Source: Panagrolaimus kolymaensis | Taxonomy: Eukaryota > Nematoda > Chromadorea > Rhabditida > Panagrolaimidae | Direction of reading: 5' to 3' | DNA length: 64,000 nucleotides | Assembly: GCA_028622995.1 (NCBI GenBank) | Contig: JAJQJQ010000024.1 | Span: 3,658,001-3,722,000 of the forward strand | Translations under genes and position numbers: made by a program | The notes under the pieces: model-generated | What the model was told of the DNA's origin: nothing | Database searches by the model: none | What the model saw: only the letters and a program-made list of their open reading frames with translations | In this document: in pieces, positions 13,630-25,575 of the stretch | Numbering within the stretch: position 1 is the stretch's first letter | Layout of the letters: every line of letters starts with the position of its first letter

Positions 13630-14234
13630 TTATTTACTTTTTTTTGATGGCTTTGATGGTTTTGATGGCTTTCCTTGTTGTTTGCTACGTTTCATAGCTT
13701 CTTGAAGTTTATCTTGTCCAAAAATGTTTTCATTATCAAGAGCAGCAAGAGTCATGTAATTTGGATCAGCAGGAGCTGCAGAAGTAAAATTTGGAGATGG
13801 CTTATGAAGAAAATCATCAACATCATCTTGAGCAATACGAAAACCAAGAGCCTTTCGAATAGAATGAAAAAGAGCAAGAACAAGAGTGACGAAGCCAGAG
13901 ATTATTTGAAATAGAGCATCAAGTGCATCTGAAAAACAAAGTGATAGTTAGTAATGGAACACAAAGCATTAGACAAGTCATAAAACAATGGAATATGTCA
14001 AAGTAAAGATATATAGCGTAGTATCAAAGGCATATGTTGGGCGAAAAAGGCTTGCATTATAACTAGAGGATACCGACTTCATCAAACCAAATAGAAGGTA
14101 GTTATCAAAGATTTTAAAGATGGTAAAGCTTTAACAGCATAAACAGAAGTTATAACATCACTTACCCCAAACAAGAATAACAAATGAAAATATAACATAC
14201 TTGGTTCATTGTTGTTGCGTTGTTGAGAGACCAT
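13630..14234 (-). CDS. Small predicted single-pass membrane protein, unrecognised
   Basis: Two exons, 14234-14201 and 13928-13630, joined across a 272-nt intron with a GTATGT donor and a TTTTTCAG acceptor; together 333 nt, 110 aa. The protein has a polar Gln/Asn N terminus (MVSQQRNNNEP), one strongly hydrophobic stretch (about 14-32, FQIISGFVTLVLALF) followed by basic residues, an acidic patch (QDDVDDF), a Pro/Ala-rich segment with DPNYMTL, and a Lys-rich tail of three KPS-type repeats. That fits a small single-pass membrane protein with a basic tail. I do not recognise the family. Codon use is clean with no stops, and an AATAAA lies about 60 nt past the stop. Its T-run-poor surroundings and CTG-rich leader resemble those of the MSP-domain and MFP2 genes, so a sperm role is a guess. 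The join and start are inferred. Confidence 0.7.
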
Positions 14235-14792
14235 ATCTTAGAAGCCAGCCAAATTAAAAGAGAAATCGAGATCAAGAATCAATCAACCAACCAGAAGATC
14301 AGCAGCAGCAATCACACGGAATGAATTCGTCCAAAAATTGATGATGAGAATATGAGCGAGCGTTCAAGCGGTTGATGTTCGAGAAATCAGTCAGCAATGA
14401 AGAATTTTGTTTGAATTGCTTTCTTATATACCATTTTTGATGATTGAAAATGTTGATGGAATTTCCAAACATGCAAATTTTCGTTGAAATCATTATTTTT
14501 TGTTTTCAAAAAAAAAGCTTTCGAAGAAGAAAAAATTTTTGCAAGCATTTGTTTTGTTGCTGGCAAAATAAAGAAAATGTATTTTACCGTAGTTTTTTAT
14601 TCTTCGTGGAAGGAGACCATGGAATTTGAAGGCGTTTGTTTTACAACTTTTTAAAAAGCATTTTTTATTTTTTATTTAAAACTTTTTTACGACTAACAAA
14701 ATTATTAAACTTTTTTGTACAAACAATCAAAATACATTATTATTTTTGAGTAAATCTATCAATCCTGTTTTTTTTTGGGTGCTGCTTTTCTA
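14235..14792. other. Spacer between the small membrane-protein gene and the P450 gene
   Basis: The part up to about 14,400 is the likely leader/promoter of the small gene: low in T-runs, with a CTG-type triplet tract and TTGGTTGATTGA on the minus strand (14279-14290). The rest is T-rich 3' flank of the P450 gene. No coding exon supported. Confidence 0.5.
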
Positions 14793-16876
14793 TCATTCAA
14801 GTCTACGTTCAATTCGAACTGGAAAACCTTTAGATGGTTTTAAAATGAGTTCAGGTAAACCACGATTTTCCACTTCATGCAATGCTGCTGTAACTTTATA
14901 ACGACGGAAAAATCTTGCAAGTACAACTTTTTGTTCCATTGTTGCAAACTTTTGGCCTAAAATTTTTTCAATAAACATTTTTGTTTTTTGTTTCAGTTTT
15001 AAAATCTTTATTACCTATGCAATTTCTTGGACCCGCAGAAAATGGTAAATAAGCGAATGGATTTCTTTTATTAATATTTTCTGCAGAAAAATGTTCGGGA
15101 TCAAAAATATCTGGATTATCATAAAATCTTCGATCCCTTTGAACTGCAAATGGAGCCACTAAAGCTGTAACACCTTTAGGAAGGATGAAATCTCCAACTT
15201 GAGTATCTTCATCCATAACTCTCGCAATCAAGGGAACCTAAAAGTAAAATTTTGCATTAATTAAAAAAGCAGGCGATTGATAAGCAAAAATTATTTTTTT
15301 ACCGTTGGAAACATTCTCATTGTTTCTTTTAAACATTGATCAAGATATTTCATTCGATTTATATTTTCATGAGTTAATGGATCATCTGAATTTTCCATAA
15401 TTCCTTTAAGTTCCTCAAAAATTTTATCTTGTATTTCAGGTTTTTGTGAAACCATATATACTGTGAAACCCATGCTTGATGATACTGTATCATGACCCTC
15501 AAACATAAATGTATCCACTTCTTCTCGAATCATGTTATCAGTTAATTTATTTTCTTCTTGCATATCCAATAATAAATCCAAAAATGCTGATCTTCGTTGT
15601 TTGGATTTAATTCCAAGATTTTCTTCATCCCATATTTCTTGCAACGATGATGATTTGGATGATTCACTGCTAGTATCATCTTGACGAAGTTTTTCTCTTT
15701 CATATTTACGTTCCATTATAACTCGTTCAGTTAAACCTTTAGCAATTTTTAAATTTTCATCAAATTCATTTCCATATCCACATAAATACCAAAGGGTTTT
15801 GGGCCAAAGCCATGGTGCTCGAATTCGAGTAAAAATCATTTCAGACATTCGTCGAACAGCATGGGCGTATTCGGGATTGGCACCTTTCTGAGCGCCCAAA
15901 TAAATTCCCATTGCTGCTTCTAAAATAAAAGGGAAATTGTTAATTAAAATAGAAACTTTGGGATTTTTTAATGCTTAAAAAATAGATTTTGTTAGGAACG
16001 AAAAAAATTTCTTATTGAACGAAAGTATTTTTTTAAAGTTGCTTTACACTTACCACAAATAATATCCAATGCAATATTTTTAATATAAATATAAAAATCA
16101 AATGGATATCCATCTTCTGCGCGTTTATCCAATTCTTCAATGAAAATCATAGATTGTCGATTAAAAACATGAATGGAATTAGCTAAGATTGAAAAATGAA
16201 ATGCTGGGGTTAGCATCTTTCTTCGAGTATGCCATCGTTCACCAGTGCTAAAAAAAGTGAATATGAATGTGAAAAAAACGGAATCATTAATTTTTTTGTG
16301 GATTACAAACTATAAAAAAAATTGGTGAAGGTCAAAAAAAAATTCTTGGACATCAAAGATTAAATTTCTTAGAAATGTTTCCCTTTTTGATTTTTTTTTG
16401 AGAGTAAGAAACTCTGACTTTTTTATTTTCCCACTATTTTTAAGACTATTTTTCGAATTAATTATTCACAAAACAATCATTTCTAACCTCGTCAATAATC
16501 CATAACCCAACCAATCCACTAAAGCATTATATTCCATGGGTTTAGTAATTAAAGTTTGAGATTCTAAAATAACTCGAATGGTTTCAGGTTTATAAACCAA
16601 AATAATAGGCTTTGGACCAATCCATAATCTCATTAACCCTGGTGCATTGTAATGTTCAGTAAAAGTTCGAAATTCTCGTTCCATTTGATATGTGCATGTT
16701 TCATTATCTGGGCTAAACCTCAATGCATTTCCAACAATTGGATATGATTTCGGGCCTGGTATTTTATCCACTAATTTTATCATACGAAAATATTCTTTAA
16801 AATGATTATAAATTAATTTACTAAAAGCTATAGCAATCATAAAAAATATGGTATAAATCCATAATAATGGGTTCAT
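14793..16876 (-). CDS. Cytochrome P450, CYP4-type
   Basis: Haem-thiolate monooxygenase, ER-anchored; CYP4 enzymes commonly hydroxylate fatty acids, but the substrate here is unknown. Five exons: 16876-16488, 16247-16054, 15919-15303, 15237-15015, 14956-14793 (528 aa). An N-terminal membrane anchor (about 5-24) precedes the Pro-rich hinge [13 protein letters not shown]. Then [14 protein letters not shown] (C helix), EGHDTVSSS (I helix oxygen-binding motif), ETMR (ExxR, K helix), [11 protein letters not shown] (PERF-like region) and [10 protein letters not shown] with haem-ligand Cys473. The intron at 15014-14957 splits the last Gly codon of that motif. A Ser/Glu-rich linker (about residues 310-330) lies before the I helix. 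The ATG at 16876 is preferred over an upstream in-frame TTG. All hallmark residues are present, so the enzyme is probably active. The exact CYP subfamily cannot be set by eye. Confidence 0.93.
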
Positions 16877-18835
16877 AATTTCGTGTTGATACAAATAAAA
16901 TAATAGTTGCAGATCCAAAGCTATTGGTCGCTATCGGGTGCTTTTTTTGAAGTTTTTCCTACAAAAAGCAAAAATATAAAAAAAAATGTCTAACAATTTA
17001 TTTATTGGCCAAACACTAAACTTTAAACAAACGCGTAACACGTGAGAGTGAAAAAAAAGAAGGAAGAAAGTATTAGTTTTTTTATCGAAAATAAAAAAAA
17101 TTTGGAATTTGTCAAATAAAAGTTTTTTTATTTATTAATTTAAACAAAACATAAAGGAGGCCATCTTTTGAACTTGTTTTTCCTGTGGTTTTCAAATCAA
17201 AGAGAAAAGACATGAAGCAAGAAAGAATTATTTGAAAATGAAAACTAATACATGGTTGTTAATGACGTAGAAAATAAAAAGAAAAGAAATGGAATTTGTC
17301 AAATTGGAAAAATTACTTGAATGAACTAATGATTAAAATATTTTAAAAATGGACTTTTCCAACGATGAAAAGGAAACCAGAAGACAAAAAGAGTTTTAAA
17401 AAAATGAAGGCAAAATGTTGAGAAAAAATAAATTCAAAAATACGGTCTAAAAATGGCATTTAACTTTACCAATCGAATTTAGTAAACTTGGCTGATTCAT
17501 AGTTTAAAAAAAAAAGCCGTGGCAAATATAAAAAACCAAAAAATTAGGAGAAGAAAAAAAGTTACGCAGAAAATTTAGTTATGGAAAGCATAAATATTAA
17601 AAGAAATGTGAAACAAGCATGCAAAAAAGAAGCTTTACGAAGCTTGACCGCAATTACTTAAACCTTTTAGTCACGATCAAACTAATCTCAAAAAAAGTAA
17701 AAAAGCAGCCGATTTAAAACAAGTTATATTTGTCCAAAGCTTTCTTTTTTAAAAGATTACGTGCAATTGATATCTTTTACCTTCGACATGAAAAATAAAT
17801 CTTCTTCAACAAAAGCACCACAAAAAAATTAAAGGAAAGGATTTGAAGCGAGCAAAAAGTCTTTTAATCAAAGAATGACATCTGCTGAAAATGAAAAGGA
17901 AAAAAAGAAATAACTCATGGCCATGAAGGATCATTGGCCATCATAATCATTTTCCCTTTCAATCAAAGTTACATAGTCCTTTAATAAACCAACAACACCC
18001 TATGATCATCAAAAACAAGGTAATAAAAGAAGAATATTATGATTGCGCAAACAGCAGCAGCAACAGGTTTTTAGTTGGATGGTCTATGAATCAAAAAAAA
18101 AATATATGCACAAATACATAAAACAAGTTCATTATGACCACAAGGGTTACTTACTAAAGATGTTAATAACAAAATGGATGGATTTTATAAGAAAATAAAA
18201 AATTGCAGCAGATAATGATACTTTTGCAAGAAAGTCATCGGTCTACAAAAGCAAGTGTTAGATATTCGTTGATAAGAAAATCTCAAAGTGTAGCTAAATT
18301 TAAACTATTTTTGCAGTGCGTCAACATAATCAAAATTGTATTACTGATAAAAAGTTAGTCACAAAACAATATGTGCTGCCATTATTCAGGTATATTGTTA
18401 TTGCTTATATCTAACTGTGGCTACCAAAAATTATAATCAAAGCATGAAAAACTGTCGCAACTTTGGTAGCTATTATGAAGTTATAAGTTTTGTTTTGGCT
18501 CGTTAGTATATCTTCCTCCTATAATTTTGTCATATAAGGCAAGATTCCACAAAGTATTCCATATCCAGTAACAATTGCAGCAAGAATTTTCAAGGTTAAT
18601 AGCAACAAGCATTATTGAATGATCCAAGTATTATCCTCATTGATTTGATTAGTAATCACGAAAGTAAAGCAATGTTCTTAGCCGCCATTAGAAATACCAT
18701 TGAAACACCAAAAGAATGAATGCAATCATAACAGTTTATTACAAATATTCTTGACAAATAAATTACAAAAATACAAAATAATGATGAAAGATAATTTCCC
18801 AGTACATCACATTCTTACAGGATGATTCAAACTTT
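16877..18835. other. Gene-less spacer between the P450 and MSP-domain genes
   Basis: A-rich and, from about 17,150, clearly poorer in long T-runs than the rest of the window. No open frame of coding quality on either strand. Minus-strand text around 18480-18720 gives short hydrophobic peptides broken by stops; it could be a decayed exon but I cannot support that. Confidence 0.5.
18735..18740 (-). other. Poly(A) signal of the MSP-domain gene
   Basis: AATAAA on the minus strand about 96 nt after the stop codon at 18836. Confidence 0.55.
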
Positions 18836-19456
18836 TTATTTTTCTCTTTCAAATGATATCTGAAAGTTAAAGGATTGAAGATTCCATGAGAAAGATAGTT
18901 ACAAAGCACATACCTTGAGTCGTTTTTCACCTTGTGGTGGACCATAATGTTCTGCCCAAGCTCCACTTGATGTTGCTCCTTCAGGTGCAGGAATATGATA
19001 GATGCCTAAAACAATGAAAGTTGAAGTTGATGCATAAGAAGATGTTCACGATAACGAAGTAGTAATACTCACCAATATGATGTTTATCTGATTCAGGTTC
19101 ATTACCATTTGGTCTATAAAGTTATGGACATATTAGTTGTTACAAAATCAAAGTTACAAGCATTTCAAAGTAGTATGATAAAGAAAGCAAAACCAGCTTT
19201 AGAAAACAAAAACAAAGAAGAAAGAAACTTACTTAAAAAATATTGAAACTTCCATAGTTGCATTAAAATCAAGGATACCTGATGGCGGACGAATACGAAA
19301 TAAATCATTTCTTGTACATTTGACTTTATATGCTTGTTTTGAATCACTTCTATTTGTTATTTTTAATGTTGCCATGAGATCTTTCGTCCAATCACCAGTA
19401 AATATGAGACGATCTTTGGGATCAATTGAAAGTTGAAATGAACGATCTGATGCCAT
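18836..19456 (-). CDS. Major sperm protein (MSP)-domain protein
   Basis: MSP-fold proteins build or regulate the actin-free cytoskeleton that drives amoeboid nematode sperm; some MSP-domain proteins instead have somatic roles. Four exons: 19456-19233, 19113-19073, 19005-18914, 18859-18836 (126 aa, about the size of canonical MSP). The immunoglobulin-like MSP domain fills the protein: SIDPKDRLIFTG, then LKITNRSD, AYKVKCTRNDLFRIRPPSG (the family's central strands), a NATMEVSIFF strand, HHIGIYHIPAPEG and a last strand KRLKISFEREK. It lacks the C-terminal signature of the classical polymerising MSPs, so it is more like the shorter divergent sperm MSP-domain proteins. The leader has GAC and CTG triplet runs. 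Both phases and lengths close exactly. Domain call firm; sperm expression is inference. Confidence 0.88.
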
Positions 19457-20172
19457 TTTTCTTTTTCTTCTTTTTTCAGATCAAATTTTCTACCATAAAA
19501 ATCACAGCAGCAGCAACAGCAATGTCGTCGTCGTCCACCAGCAATCGTCGAAGTCGTCGAATGAATAATGTTAAAAACATTTTTTCTGAGAAATGAATGG
19601 CAGCAAAAAAATGGAGAAAGAAAAATGGAAAAATTTTTGCATGATTCTGAAATTTGTTGATTGCAAAAAATAAAGGTTTTTTCGCTGTAAAAGACAAAGG
19701 GATTATGTTTAGCTTTAAAAATGCTAGTTTACGATTGGATACAATCAAAAAGTTATGGAAATCAGAAAAGGATTCGAATTTAAAAAACATAGACAAATAA
19801 TAACTTTATGAAGTGTGGAACTTTTTTGCAAATTTTTGAAACAAAAAAAAGAAGACCAAAGCCGAATTTTTAGGATTTTGACGAAGCTTCAAAAAAATGG
19901 CAAAGAATTGGATAACTTTTTTTTGGAATACTGTGTGTGTTGGTTGTATTCACGTGATTCAAAACTTTTTGCAAAAAATGACACCATTTTTATGCTTTTT
20001 TCAAGTTTAAAATTTTGATAACAACAAATATGTTCAAAGAACATTTATTTATGCTTTTTTTTCTTTACCTTTTTTTCTGAGATCAAATTCTAATGAGTTT
20101 AAAGAATGAAATCCAAGAGAGAGAAAGAAGAGCATAGTTTACCTAACTTTTTTTTACTTATTTTTTTCTTTC

Positions 20173-20278
20173 TTTCGGTATCAGTAAATTTCCTTAATTG
20201 AAAGCTTTGAGAGTTGCAGAAGCAGAAATCACCCCATTTCTTTTCATTTTTTTTTTTGAGTTTTAACTGATACCGAAA
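20173..20278. repeat. Inverted repeat, 13-bp perfect arms, about 106 bp overall
   Basis: TTTCGGTATCAGT at 20173-20185 recurs as its exact reverse complement at 20266-20278. The interior is not self-complementary over its length. It may be a small palindromic element or the remnant of a MITE. No clear target duplication seen. Confidence 0.6.
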
Positions 20279-20434
20279 AAGATTCAAATTTTTATGATCG
20301 GTATAAATAAAGCAGTGATGTTACTCATCCCAAAAATAAAAAATAGGTAAAAGAAGAAGAAGCTGACGACTTTGGTTTTCAAAAATTGTTGGATAAAAAG
20401 TTCTAAAAATTGGAAGAAGCTGCAAAAAAAAATC

Positions 20435-20522
20435 ATGGTTGCAGAAATTAATGGTTTTGATACTAAAGTTCCACCATCATCAGGAAAATTTTGTTGTTCA
20501 ACATGCACGAATTTTGAAGAAG
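20435..20522 (+). CDS. Candidate isolated first coding exon (possibly of ACSF2)
   Basis: ATG-started 88-nt exon (29 codons plus one base) ending at a GTTGGT donor. The peptide (MVAEINGFDTKVPPSSGK, then a CCSTC motif and NFEE) has the codon use of real exons in this window, unlike the homopolymeric frames around it. Its phase (one base over) is exactly what the first recognised ACSF2 exon at 25576 needs, giving a Val at the join, with a 5-kb intron. Against this: the peptide does not look like a mitochondrial targeting sequence, and phases agree by chance one time in three. It could be the first exon of some other gene. Confidence 0.35.
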
Positions 20523-22991
20523 GTTGGTTTTTTGCTTTATTTTTAAAGAATTTTATGGATTCTAAAAATTCTTTTTTCAAATAGAGTGGCATTTTTTGGA
20601 ATTAGTCATAAAGTAAAAATTGAACCATAAAACGAAAATAAACTTACAACTAAATCCAAAATGCTTTTTTAAATGTAATCTAAAATAAAAAGCAAGGCAT
20701 CCAAAAAATTACGATAACTTTGGTTCTTTTTGATTGACTACTGTCGAAAAAAAGAGATCTTTTTTAAAGAAATTATTTTTTTTATATCAAAGAGTAATAT
20801 GTTTTTTTTGTTGCAAATTTCAGAAAAATTGTATGCATAAAAGTAGTTTTTTTTTTGATTTATGGAAAAAAATTAGCTAGAATAAAAATCAAACAAATAA
20901 TTTATTTTTTTTTGTGAAAATAATTAGGTGTATTTTTTTTTCTTTCTCGAAATCTCATTACGAAGGTATCTTTGTGGGATTTTTATAACTCTGTAATTAT
21001 TTTTCTATTAATTTTTATTCCAAAAAAAAATTTTGGAAACAAGAAAAGCGATATTTTTTTGCTTTTGGTTTAAATGCTACTACAGTTGCTTGATCCAAAA
21101 TTCATTTCCTGAAACATTTTTTTCTTCTTTTCTATTATTCCTGATATATCTCAGTGATGTTTGATTTTTGTTGTTCATCTGCTCATCATTTTTTAATTTT
21201 TCTTTTTCTTCGAAGAAAAACAAAGCAAAACAAAATAAATAAAAAAAAGTGGAAAGTTTTTTAATCCAAAAAGAAAGAAAAAATATTAAACAATCTTTTT
21301 ATTATTTTTGTTTTCAACGGAACAAGAAAAATATTTAAAAAAAACGTTCGATGAAATGCGTTTGTGATGCGACCGGAAATTTAACGCTTCTGACAGACTT
21401 TTTTCTTTATTTTTTCTCGCATATTTTTTTTCTTCTTCTTGAACTTCATCGTTTTTTTTATTTATTTTCGCTAAATAAAATCCCATTTTTCCATCTCCGT
21501 CGTCGTCGCATCAAATTGGACCAAATCGAATGGAATTGTTTGAGGCGGATACATTCCAAGGATAAAAAACTTTTTTCTTTCCTTCCACGTTGTTGTTTTT
21601 TTTTTGTAAATTTTATTTTCTTTCAGTTTCTGAAGCAACAAAGAACAAAACAACAAAAAAAATGTCTTCATTTTTATCGTCGTCGTTCTTGCCGTCGTTG
21701 ATTTTTTTTCTTTATCCCTATCAAAGTCTCAAATCTTTTTCGTACTAATCGCTTTTATGCTCTTGAGACGATTTTCACCGTCAACAAAACTGAAACATTA
21801 AATAAAAAAAGTGTCTGTCTCCTTGAAAAAGAAAAGGATTAGCGTTTCAATCTTTTTTAAAAATTTTAATATGATTTTCTTTTGAGTTTTTCCTCAAAGC
21901 GAATATATTTGGTTAAATTTTATGGGTTAAAAATTACGCTATTTTGATATTGTTTTTTCCTTCAATTTTTTCGTCAAAATCCGTATTTAAGTAAATATTA
22001 ATCCCAAAATTTGCTAAATTTAACAAAAATTTTTGAGGTTTAGTTATTTTAAGATTCTCTTTTTCTGCCAATTTTTGTTATTCATTTTCTTTTCTTCAAA
22101 CATTTTATTTTTAAAGGTTATAGCTTACTTACTTTTTTCCCTTTTTTTTGTCTCAGATTTTTTGAATTTATTGTTTTTTAACCCATCGAAAACAAAAATT
22201 TAACCAAAAAAACTTTTTTAAAGCTTTTTTTTATTAAAATCTTACATCTCTTTTTTCTTTTACCGATTTTTTTTATTTCTCTACACTTATAAAACCCAAA
22301 TAAATCCATTTATCTACAACTTTTTCTTGGATTAACACTTTAATTTTTTTATTGATTAAATTAAGATACTCTTCTTCTTTCTTTTTATTGATGATGAGAT
22401 GATTATTACGTAGCCCCTTAGGGGAGTGAGCGTTGGAACAAAGACATTTTAATGCACATGCGCGATAGCGAGCGAGATTGATGTTTGTTTCAGTGAACCC
22501 ATTCATTACTGATATTTTTTTTATTCATTCTTTTTTTTTTGTCGTATTTGTTGATTTTTTTGTTGTTTATTATTGTTAGGCCTAAAGCTACCAACCAAAT
22601 TAATCATAATTGATTGGAACAGGAAATTAGTGAACTTTTCTTTTTTTTAAAGATTCATTGTTTTCTTAAAAAAAGAGAATAAAGAATTTATGCCTTTGCA
22701 AAATTGACTGGGTGGAGCAAGATTTTTTTAAATATCGGAAGACTTGAATATTTTATTTTTATTGATTACGCATCATTTATCTCTTCGAAATCAATCTTTA
22801 TTATGTTATGAAATTTTTTAAATCAAAAAATAGCTTTCTAATGATTTTCTTTAATTCTTCTTTTTTTATCTGAGAGTTTTCTGTAGTTATAAAAAATAAT
22901 CAATTTTTGGTGCTTCGATAGTTTAAATTCAAAAGTTTTTTCAAATTTTTTGGTTTATGATTTTTTAATTTTTTAGAAAATTTTCGCTTAA

Positions 22992-23213
22992 AGGGAGTGT
23001 CTCAGGCGATGGCAGGATTCCTTACGACGGGTGTTCCTAGCCCGAAAGTTTTTTCACTGTCTCAAAGCCTTCCAAAGTGCTACAAAAACTTTGAAGCTTT
23101 TTGTAGCTATTTGTAAAAAAATTTCCTTCCACGAAAAGCATTTCGAAATGTTTCGTAAGCAAAAACAAAGGAGCCGTCGTAAGGAATTCCTGCCATCGCC
23201 TGAGACACTCCCT
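22992..23213. mobile_element. 222-bp MITE with about 40-bp terminal inverted repeats and TTAA flanks
   Basis: The left end (22992-23030) and right end (23174-23213) are inverted copies differing by a single base of length (GGATTCC versus GGAATTCC). Ends read AGGGAGTGTCTCAGGCG inward. TTAA stands on both sides (22988-22991 and 23214-23217), the target duplication typical of piggyBac-type and some other DNA transposons. The interior holds no transposase and has a second, smaller hairpin (arms GCTACAAAAA, 23079-23107). The high arm identity suggests recent or conserved movement. It is a non-autonomous element that would need a transposase from elsewhere. Superfamily is inferred only from TTAA. 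Confidence 0.85.
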
Positions 23214-25320
23214 TTAATAGCATCTTTAATAAGCGTTCCTGAAATTTTTTTCGAATCTAATCAAGCTACTAATAGCCTTAATTTTGCTGTTGGTTAATCT
23301 TCTCAATTTTTTTACTTTTTCTAATAAACTCGACGTACTATTTTTGTTCAAAAACCATACCCTTTTTTCTCCACTTTTACAAATATAAATAATAATAAAG
23401 TATAAAGTTTACACTTTTTTGCGCAATTTTCATTTTTTTCCATTTTTTTTTTTTTGCGAGAGTAATAATAAGAGAATCAAATATATATGAAATTAAATGA
23501 GGTGATGATGAAAAGAAGAAAGAACTATGTTCGATTTTTTTCTTTATTTCTTTGCACCTCATCTTCCTCACCTGATGCCTTCTTCTTTCCTCATTTATTT
23601 CTTATTAAGTATATTTATTTATGAAACAAGGCCGAATCGGTCGTTCTCCTCAAAAACATTCGAGAATATCGATGAGGTAAAAGAATGAATAAAAAAAGAA
23701 AGAGGTAAAATGAGAGAGGATGAAAGAAATTTACTTATATCAAACCAAGGCATCTTCCTTTTGACGTGTCAAAGGTGTATGTATTTCTTTCATAGACTCG
23801 CGAGAAAAAAAAATTATGAAAGGTGGCAGCCAACAACAGCTTCACTTGACATTCATTTATTTATCTGATTTGCATAAAAAAACTAAAACTTTTTCCCTCA
23901 AAATTTTTTTGTTGTTGATTTTCTAGATTTTTGCGAAGCGTAACAAAAAATGCTTTAACAAAATCCAAATATTTTAAATTCCTTTTTTAGTTTTCTTTTA
24001 CGTAACACATTTTTTTTGCTTGCTGTCGTCGATGCGGCAAAAATTCAAACTTGTTCATCGCTATCATTTTTTATAATCTTACATATTTTTCTTGGCTGTG
24101 TTGTTGCTACTCGTTTTTTTTTGATTTGATTTTTATTTGCGTATCTCTCGCTTTCGCTCGCTCGCTTTGATTTATTTTATAATAAAAAAATCATTAAAAA
24201 TTTTCAATGTCAAAAAACTCAAACAAAAAAGTTTTTTATGAACGCAAATTCAAAAAATTAATTTTTCTTTATTGACATGTTTTTTAGTATAAATAAGTGA
24301 TAGTGAGTGAGTTATTGAAATTAGAGTAAAAAAAATATGGACCACCGTTAATTATATTACATTGATGTCAAAAAAATTTTTTGATGTTTAGTTAGAAAAT
24401 TGTTTTCTTCATCTCCACTTTGTTTTTTTTTCTTCTATTAAGTAAAAATAAATGTTGAAATGAATTTAGCAATGAAAAAATAAACATCATCATAGTTAAG
24501 TTTCACATGGAATCGAACCTTTCCGGGTTTATTTTTTTTTTCAAGTCTCCTGACTTTATTTATATTCTCGCTTATTTTTTCTCTTTTATATTTTTTTGTT
24601 ACTTTTTAAAATGGTTTTGGTGTTTCGTGGATTTTTTTCTTCTAAACCAAGATATCTTGTTATTTTTTCTATTCCCACAAGTAAATATCTAAGTTATCCG
24701 ATACACAAAAAATAGAATTAAAAAATCCATATAATTTGAAATCAATGTTGTCTCGAAAAAGCTGTGCGAAAATTAACTTTTGTGTTGGCGCAACGAAGTT
24801 TAATTAATTTTTTATAATAAATTTTATTTTTCGGCTGAAAGCTATTTTTTTAAAACCCTCCATTTTGTCATTTTTGTTCCACTTTTTTATGTAACGTTTT
24901 GTAACTGTTTTGCTTCCATTTTTTTGCATTTCCCAACATGTCTCTCCCGAGAGATCCATAAAAATTTAATGCACACAAAAGAAAAGAAACCCATTAACGC
25001 AACAGCGATAATGATGAGCAAAAATTTTTTTTATGAAGTTTATGTATTTTTTTTAAAGCTAATTTAAATCCTTCAATTTTTTGGTTTTTTATTTTCCAGC
25101 TGCATCTCTTTTTCATTATTTTTAAACGTCATTTCTTTTTTTTTTGGGTTCCAGAAACTTTGATTAATTTTCAAATAAAAATTTGCTTACTGTCGTCGCT
25201 AAAAATCTAAAATAAATTTTTTTAAAATTCTTTAAGCTATGTTTTTTTTCTTCGAATGCTTCTTCCATTTTTTTAAAGTGTTTATTGACCATTTTAAATA
25301 AAAATTGTTTTGAATTTTCT

Positions 25321-25330
25321 GGGGGGGGGG
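25321..25330 (+). repeat. G10 homopolymer
   Basis: Ten consecutive G in otherwise very AT-rich non-coding sequence. Length is likely to be polymorphic or error-prone. Confidence 0.9.
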
Positions 25331-25575
25331 AAATGAAAAGATCCGTTTTTATTCTTCTTTGCGTATAAAAATATTTTTTTCTGCTATTTAAAATTCTTTT
25401 TTAAACTTTTATCATAGCTTTTTTTATTAGATCACTGTAAAATTTTGATTTATGGCTTCTGTAGAGAAAAATCTCGAAGCGATAAAAGTATCTTAGTAAA
25501 TATTCCCGTCGAGACATAATTCTTTATTTCTTTAAAAAAGTTTTTAATTTTCCTAATTTTGTGTAATTTTTTTAG

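Larger units (their letters stand above)
19457..25575. other. Long gene-poor stretch upstream of ACSF2
   Basis: About 6 kb dominated by T- and A-runs. Inside it are an inverted repeat at 20173-20278, an isolated exon-like ORF at 20435-20522, a CCCCTTAGGGG palindrome at 22414-22424, the MITE at 22992-23213 and a run of ten G at 25321-25330. If the exon at 20435 belongs to ACSF2, most of this is one large first intron. Other open frames here are low-complexity and unsupported. Confidence 0.5.

Noticed and set aside
18480..18720. Minus-strand hydrophobic peptide stretches that look like a decayed exon
   Set aside because: Interrupted by several stops in every frame and not similar to any family I know; cannot be separated from chance.
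24505..24530. Perfect tRNA B-box-like string on the minus strand (GGTTCGATTCC)
   Set aside because: The flanking bases do not form a T-arm stem and no A-box or acceptor stem is found at the right distance.
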